Shown one piece after another: positions 1 through 5,224 of a stretch of 5,224 nucleotides of DNA (its first letter is position 1; the number at the start of each line of letters is the position of its first letter). The notes beneath the pieces were generated by a model. The model was not told the DNA's origin. It ran no database searches and saw nothing but the letters and a program-made list of their open reading frames with translations. The translations under genes and the position numbers were made by a program. This DNA is from Chloroflexota bacterium (GTDB taxonomy: Bacteria; Chloroflexota; Limnocylindria; QHBO01): positions 1-5,224 of the forward strand of contig JADLBB010000038.1 of NCBI GenBank assembly GCA_020848055.1, read 5' to 3'.

Positions 1-189
1 AGCCGGTTCGAGATCGTGGTGGACAACCTGGGCATCCCGCATCGGGCGGTCCTGACCGTGACGGTCGTCGCGACCGATGGGCGCGACACGCTGACGATCA
101 AGGGCAACGCGACGTATCGGTTCAGCGACTGGGACGCGGTTGATCCGATCGCGCCCCCGGTCAGCCCGTCGCCTTCGCCCTCGGACTGA
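1..189 (+). CDS. 3' end of a probable exported lipoprotein (LppX/LprG-like C-terminus), partial
   Basis: The window opens inside this gene. Frame 1 is open from base 1 to a TGA at 187-189, giving 62 residues. The visible part alternates hydrophobic and polar residues as in beta strands (EIVVDNLG, AVLTVTVVATDG, DTLTIKGNATYRFSDW), then reaches DPIAPP and a short Ser-Pro tail (SPSPSPSD). The pattern of a strand ending in a T-x-R/T-F-S-D-W/Y motif, followed by a residue pair and a final Pro, resembles the C-terminal edge of LppX/LprG-type lipoproteins. That family match is from memory and weak. Such proteins are secreted, lipid-anchored carriers. The signal peptide and lipobox would lie upstream of the window and cannot be seen. 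The gene points the same way as ppdK but is 91 bases away with a possible promoter between, so co-transcription is not assumed. The reading frame is secure; the function is not. Confidence 0.6.
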   Translation, partial: SRFEIVVDNLGIPHRAVLTVTVVATDGRDTLTIKGNATYRFSDWDAVDPIAPPVSPSPSPSD

Positions 190-206
190 GGCGGAAGGCT
201 CGACCG

Positions 207-235
207 GCGACCGTCGGGGCCCCGGGCGGTACAAT
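207..235 (+). promoter_or_regulatory. candidate sigma-70-type promoter for ppdK
   Basis: A TACAAT hexamer at 230-235 matches the -10 consensus at five of six positions. Exactly 17 bases upstream, at 207-212, is GCGACC, which keeps only the central GAC of TTGACA. Transcription would begin near 241-243, leaving a leader of about 40 bases before the ATG at 281. The spacer contains the perfect 10-base palindrome CGGGGCCCCG (215-224). The weak -35 makes this a candidate only. Confidence 0.35.
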
Positions 236-262
236 CGATCGGCGCCCCAGCACGTCACACAC

Positions 263-267
263 GAGGT
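263..267 (+). promoter_or_regulatory. ribosome binding site of ppdK
   Basis: GAGGT sits 13 bases upstream of the ATG at 281, which is somewhat long spacing. It is the best Shine-Dalgarno match near that start and supports 281 over the upstream TTG at 140, which lies within the preceding gene. It falls in the loop between two 8-base inverted copies, CGATCGGC (236-243) and GCCGATCG (269-276). Confidence 0.4.
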
Positions 268-280
268 AGCCGATCGCCGC

Positions 281-3213
<2,933 letters not shown>

Positions 3214-3214
<1 letters not shown>

Positions 3215-3226
3215 CCCCTACGGGGC
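3214..3226. terminator. short GC hairpin spanning both convergent stop codons
   Basis: GCCCC (3214-3218), loop TAC, GGGGC (3222-3226) form a 5-bp all-GC stem with a 3-base loop. It takes in the last base of the ppdK TAG (3212-3214) and the TAG of the minus-strand gene (3218-3220 on plus). A hairpin at a convergent junction could act in both directions. There is no T-run on either side, so it is not a classical intrinsic terminator and may be chance in such GC-rich DNA. Confidence 0.3.
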
Positions 3227-3907
3227 CGGCACCTCGGTCGGGGATGGCGTCGGCTCCTCGGACGGCGCAGGTGTCGGCGATGGGTTCAGCGTGGGCGAAG
3301 CGGTCGGCGATGGCGTCGGCGTCAAGGTCGCCAACGGGGTGGGGGATGGAGACGCGGTCGGCCTTGGCGTGATTGCCGGCGTCGGTCGTGGCGTGGACGG
3401 TGGCGGCGCCGGGTGCGATGGCCCCGCGACCGCGCTCGCCGCGGCTGTTGCCTGGGTGGGGGTGACGGTCGGGGTCGGGGTGGGGCTGTTGGCGGCTTCG
3501 ACCGACGGGGCGCCGGTCATCGACGCGGGAGCGGGCTCGGGGGTTCCACCCAGGACTCCCTCCGCGGGAGTTGCGCCCGCGGAGACGATCCCCGGTACGG
3601 ACCCCCGGTCGTCGGCGACGAGCCCACCAGCATTGGCGGCCGCCAGCCCGATCGCGACCGCTCCGGCGAGGCCGGCAACCCACGGTACGGCGCGGTGCAG
3701 CAGAACGGGCATGGGTCGCGCGGACGTCGTCGGGGTCAACGGCACCACGGCGCGTGCAGCGCCCACGTCGACGAGCGTGAGGGCGTCGAACGCACCCGCC
3801 GCCGCCAGGCAGTCGGGGCACGCTGACGCGTGAATCATCACGTGGCGCGGCAACTGGCCTCCTTGCCCCTCGACCAGCCAGCCGATGAATGCGGCGTGCA
3901 GCTCCAT
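3218..3907 (-). CDS. anti-sigma-factor-like membrane protein with zinc-finger N-terminus and Pro/Thr/Ser-rich exported tail
   Basis: 229 aa. Residues 1-45 look like an anti-sigma zinc finger (ZAS, zf-HC2 type): H26-x3-C30-x2-C33 (HASACPDC), with H4 or H22 as a possible fourth ligand. One hydrophobic segment at about 74-96 (VPWVAGLAGAVAIGLAAANA) is a likely single membrane helix. From about 120 to the end the chain is almost entirely Pro, Thr, Ser and Ala, with PTP/PSPT steps and no cysteine, as expected of an extended wall-spanning or cell-surface stalk. Topology would be cytoplasmic N-terminus, exported C-terminus. The ATG at 3907-3905 shares one base with the TGA of the upstream sigma-like gene (TGATG), and no strong Shine-Dalgarno precedes it, so translational re-initiation is likely. 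By family knowledge such proteins bind and hold their partner sigma factor at the membrane until a signal arrives. The tail shows no recognisable sensor domain. The ZAS motif and helix are seen; the partner relationship is inferred from the overlap. Confidence 0.75.
   Translation of the reverse strand: MELHAAFIGWLVEGQGGQLPRHVMIHASACPDCLAAAGAFDALTLVDVGAARAVVPLTPTTSARPMPVLLHRAVPWVAGLAGAVAIGLAAANAGGLVADDRGSVPGIVSAGATPAEGVLGGTPEPAPASMTGAPSVEAANSPTPTPTVTPTQATAAASAVAGPSHPAPPPSTPRPTPAITPRPTASPSPTPLATLTPTPSPTASPTLNPSPTPAPSEEPTPSPTEVPAP
3221..3500 (-). repeat. low-complexity Pro/Thr/Ser-coding repeat tract
   Basis: This stretch encodes the tail of the anti-sigma-like protein and is built from imperfect short units. 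On the plus strand these read as variants of GATGGCGTCGGC (near 3243-3254 and again near 3309-3320) and GGGGTGGG-like steps near 3460-3484. On the minus strand they give Pro-Thr-Pro and Pro-Ser-Pro-Thr units. Such tracts can change length by slippage and are prone to assembly error. Confidence 0.6.
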
Positions 3908-4599
3908 CAGCCGGTGACCACCGCGCCTGCCTCGTGCACTCGCTGGGTGATCGGACCGATGGGAGGCAGTGGCGGATTCAGATCGAGATACGCCCGCAGG
4001 TAGCGCTGTCGAGCAGCCGCCAGGAGGGCATCGAGCGCGACGGCATCGCGACCGATGACCACCGCCGCGTCGCGAAGGTCGAATCCCTCGATCTCACGCG
4101 CGACGAATGCTGCGCGTTCAACTCGTGGCAGCTGGGCGAGGGCGCGCGCCACGGCCTCGACGGCCCCGATCTCGGCGAGGGCGTCGATGCCGCGCGTTTC
4201 GATTCGAACCTGTCGTGGCAGCGCGGCCACGACCCGCGCGCGCAACCAAGCGGCGGCGCGTTCGGGATGTCGATGCTCCGATAGGTGCTCGAGGCCTGCC
4301 GCCAGCGCCTCGCCGGCAAGCCGCCGCGCCAGGTGCAGGTCCCCGAGGCACATGAGCAGCGCGAAGCCATCGAGGTTGCGCGCGTGGAGCGCGATGAACG
4401 CGTCGCGCAGCGCATCGGTGCCGGCCGGGCCGGCAACTGGCGGCCTGGTGTCGCTGGCCAGATCGTGCCTCGGGCGTGTGATGAGGTGGGCTGAGGTGTG
4501 GTGGAGTGGAGTGTACGGTGTCCGGAGGGCGCCCGATGCTTGGCGCAGCGCAGCTGTGGGCTTGACTTTGAGGTAAAATGAACCGGAGGGGCTTGACAT
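3907..4599 (-). CDS. degenerate ECF-type sigma-70-like protein
   Basis: 230 aa if begun at the ATG at 4599-4597; the frame also allows a TTG at 4611. Residues about 62-125 resemble sigma region 2: DALRDAFIALHARNLDGFALL, then LGDLHLARRLAGEALAAG where active ECF factors usually have a form like LGD-x-x-x-AEDLVQETF. Residues about 145-205 resemble region 4: ALAQLPRVERAAFVAREIEGFDLRDAA, then GRDAVALDALLAAARQRYLRAY in place of the usual TVKSRLxRAxxxLR. The acidic residue in region 2.2 and the Lys/Ser/Arg of the recognition helix are therefore missing, suggesting weakened or altered core or DNA binding. The first 46 residues match nothing I recognise and include a histidine/proline/threonine-rich stretch that looks non-coding. 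A CTG at 4461-4459 with GAGG six bases before it would give 184 aa, the usual ECF length, so the true start may be there. It runs one base into the anti-sigma-like gene and is divergent from dnaG. It could alternatively be a non-sigma HTH protein of sigma ancestry. Confidence 0.7.
   Translation of the reverse strand: MSSPSGSFYLKVKPTAALRQASGALRTPYTPLHHTSAHLITRPRHDLASDTRPPVAGPAGTDALRDAFIALHARNLDGFALLMCLGDLHLARRLAGEALAAGLEHLSEHRHPERAAAWLRARVVAALPRQVRIETRGIDALAEIGAVEAVARALAQLPRVERAAFVAREIEGFDLRDAAVVIGRDAVALDALLAAARQRYLRAYLDLNPPLPPIGPITQRVHEAGAVVTG
4462..4577. promoter_or_regulatory. divergent control region between the sigma-like gene and dnaG (if the sigma start is internal)
   Basis: This 116-base stretch is intergenic if the sigma-like protein begins at the CTG at 4461. 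It is less GC-biased at codon third positions than its neighbours. It includes a 45-base stretch (4476-4520) with only two C on the plus strand. I found no convincing paired -35/-10 for either direction. The closest elements are TAAAAT (4574-4579, plus strand), which overlaps the dnaG start candidate, and TACACT on the minus strand near 4515-4510; neither has a matching -35. Confidence 0.4.
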
Positions 4600-4612
4600 G
4601 TCCCTTGACAAG
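4561..4612. repeat. three CTTGAC direct repeats with an overlapping palindrome at the dnaG start
   Basis: CTTGAC occurs at 4561-4566, 4592-4597 and 4604-4609. The last two are 12 bases apart and both extend to the -35 consensus TTGACA (4593-4598 and 4605-4610), but no -10 lies at the right distance downstream. The 8-base perfect palindrome GACATGTC (4595-4602) and the interrupted palindrome CTTG-A-CAAG (4604-4612) overlap them. The cluster could be a regulator binding site. Confidence 0.35.
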
Positions 4613-5224
4613 CGCCGGAGCGAGTTCGGCGCAGGAGCAGCGTCTCATCGCAACATCAACAGGCATCATCGCCGACATCAAGACGAAGCTCCCGGTCGTC
4701 GACGTCGTCGGCGAGACCGTGCAGCTCAAGCGCGCCGGGACCATCTTCAAGGGCCTCTGCCCGTTCCACGCGGAGAAGACGCCCTCGTTCACCGTTACCC
4801 CCGAACGCGAGTCGTGGCACTGTTTCGGCTGCGGCGAGCACGGGGACATCTTCACCTTCGTCATGCGGCGGGATGGACTCGACTTCCGCGAGGCACTCGA
4901 GCGCCTGGCCGAACGGGCGGGCGTGGAGCTGTCGGAACGCACGGCGGGCGAGGACCGGCGCAAGCGTCGCCTGCGCGCGGCACTGGAGGCCGCCATCGCC
5001 TGGTACCGCGAGGTGCTGCTCCAGGCGCACCAGGCCGAGCGCGCCCGCTCCTACCTTGCCGAGCGCGGTTTCAGCGAGGAGACCCTAGAGGCCTTCAGCA
5101 TCGGCTACGCGCCCAACACGTGGGACGCCATGACCAGGCGCCTGCGCGCCAAGGGCTTCAGCGACTCCGAACTGACCGATGCGGGCCTCGTCAGTCCCTC
5201 GAACCGCGGCGGCGTCTACGACCG
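4578..5224 (+). CDS. dnaG: DNA primase, N-terminal part (cut by window end)
   Basis: Synthesises RNA primers at the replication fork, working with the DnaB helicase. 215 full codons are present before the window ends. With the ATG at 4578, residues about 31-125 form the CHC2 zinc-binding domain, starting IADIKTKLPVVDVVGETVQL and GLCPFHAEKTPSF. The zinc ligands are C61, H64, C82 and C85 (C-x2-H-x17-C-x2-C). Residues from about 155 (RARSYLAERGFSEETLEAF, then GYAPNTWDAM) begin the Toprim_N domain, and the window stops at GGVYD, just before the usual F-R-x-R-x-x-F-P-I segment. In Geobacillus stearothermophilus primase the zinc ligands start at C40, so this start gives about 20 extra N-terminal residues. 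GAGGT (4570-4574) is only 3 bases from the ATG. In-frame TTG codons at 4593 and 4605 are alternatives. The frame is closed by TGA at 4569-4571, so 4578 is the earliest ATG. The catalytic TOPRIM and DnaB-binding parts lie outside the window. Identity is certain; the start is not. Confidence 0.95.
   Translation, partial: MNRRGLTCPLTSAGASSAQEQRLIATSTGIIADIKTKLPVVDVVGETVQLKRAGTIFKGLCPFHAEKTPSFTVTPERESWHCFGCGEHGDIFTFVMRRDGLDFREALERLAERAGVELSERTAGEDRRKRRLRAALEAAIAWYREVLLQAHQAERARSYLAERGFSEETLEAFSIGYAPNTWDAMTRRLRAKGFSDSELTDAGLVSPSNRGGVYD

Noticed and set aside
140..280. TTG at 140 as the start of ppdK
   Set aside because: The 47 extra codons overlap the preceding gene, encode an Arg-rich stretch unlike any PPDK, and would include the candidate promoter and ribosome binding site.
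4593..4610. TTGACA copies as -35 boxes of a promoter reading into dnaG
   Set aside because: No -10-like hexamer lies 16-18 bases downstream (the sequence there is CGGAGC and GGCGCA), and the positions are probably within the dnaG coding region.
4118..4996. 292-codon minus-strand frame across the dnaG start and sigma-like gene
   Set aside because: It lies opposite the clear CHC2 zinc-finger coding sequence of dnaG and out of frame with the sigma-like gene; its Arg/Ser/Pro-rich translation is typical of shadow frames.

Overview
This is a GC-rich (well over 60% by eye) bacterial chromosome segment with strong G/C preference at third codon positions. The combination of a long pyruvate phosphate dikinase, a divergent ECF sigma/anti-sigma pair with a Pro/Thr/Ser-rich exported tail, and the DNA primase gene suggests a high-GC Gram-positive-like or Chloroflexota lineage (for example Limnocylindria-type). 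That placement is inference, since no rRNA or other marker is present.

Layout. (1) Positions 1-189 hold the 3' end of a plus-strand gene, probably an exported LppX/LprG-like lipoprotein. (2) A 91-base gap carries a candidate promoter and a ribosome binding site. (3) Positions 281-3214 hold ppdK, complete, 977 aa, with all catalytic residues present and two insertions in the C-terminal PEP-binding domain. (4) On the minus strand, converging tail-to-tail on ppdK with only 3 bases between the stop codons, are an anti-sigma-factor-like membrane protein (3218-3907) and, just upstream of it and overlapping by one base (TGATG), a degenerate ECF-type sigma-like protein (3907 to about 4461 or 4599). 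(5) A divergent control region at about 4462-4600 separates this pair from (6) the 5' part of dnaG (from 4578, cut by the window end), which includes the CHC2 zinc finger and the start of the Toprim_N domain.

How the parts relate. ppdK (PEP/pyruvate interconversion) and dnaG (replication priming) are housekeeping genes. The sigma/anti-sigma pair between them is the accessory element. Its one-base overlap argues for translational coupling and a stoichiometric pair. Its sequence argues for a diverged regulator: both the acidic part of sigma region 2 and the DNA-contacting helix of region 4 have lost usual residues. The main uncertainties are the translation starts of the sigma-like gene and of dnaG, which lie in a compact region with overlapping divergent start candidates.
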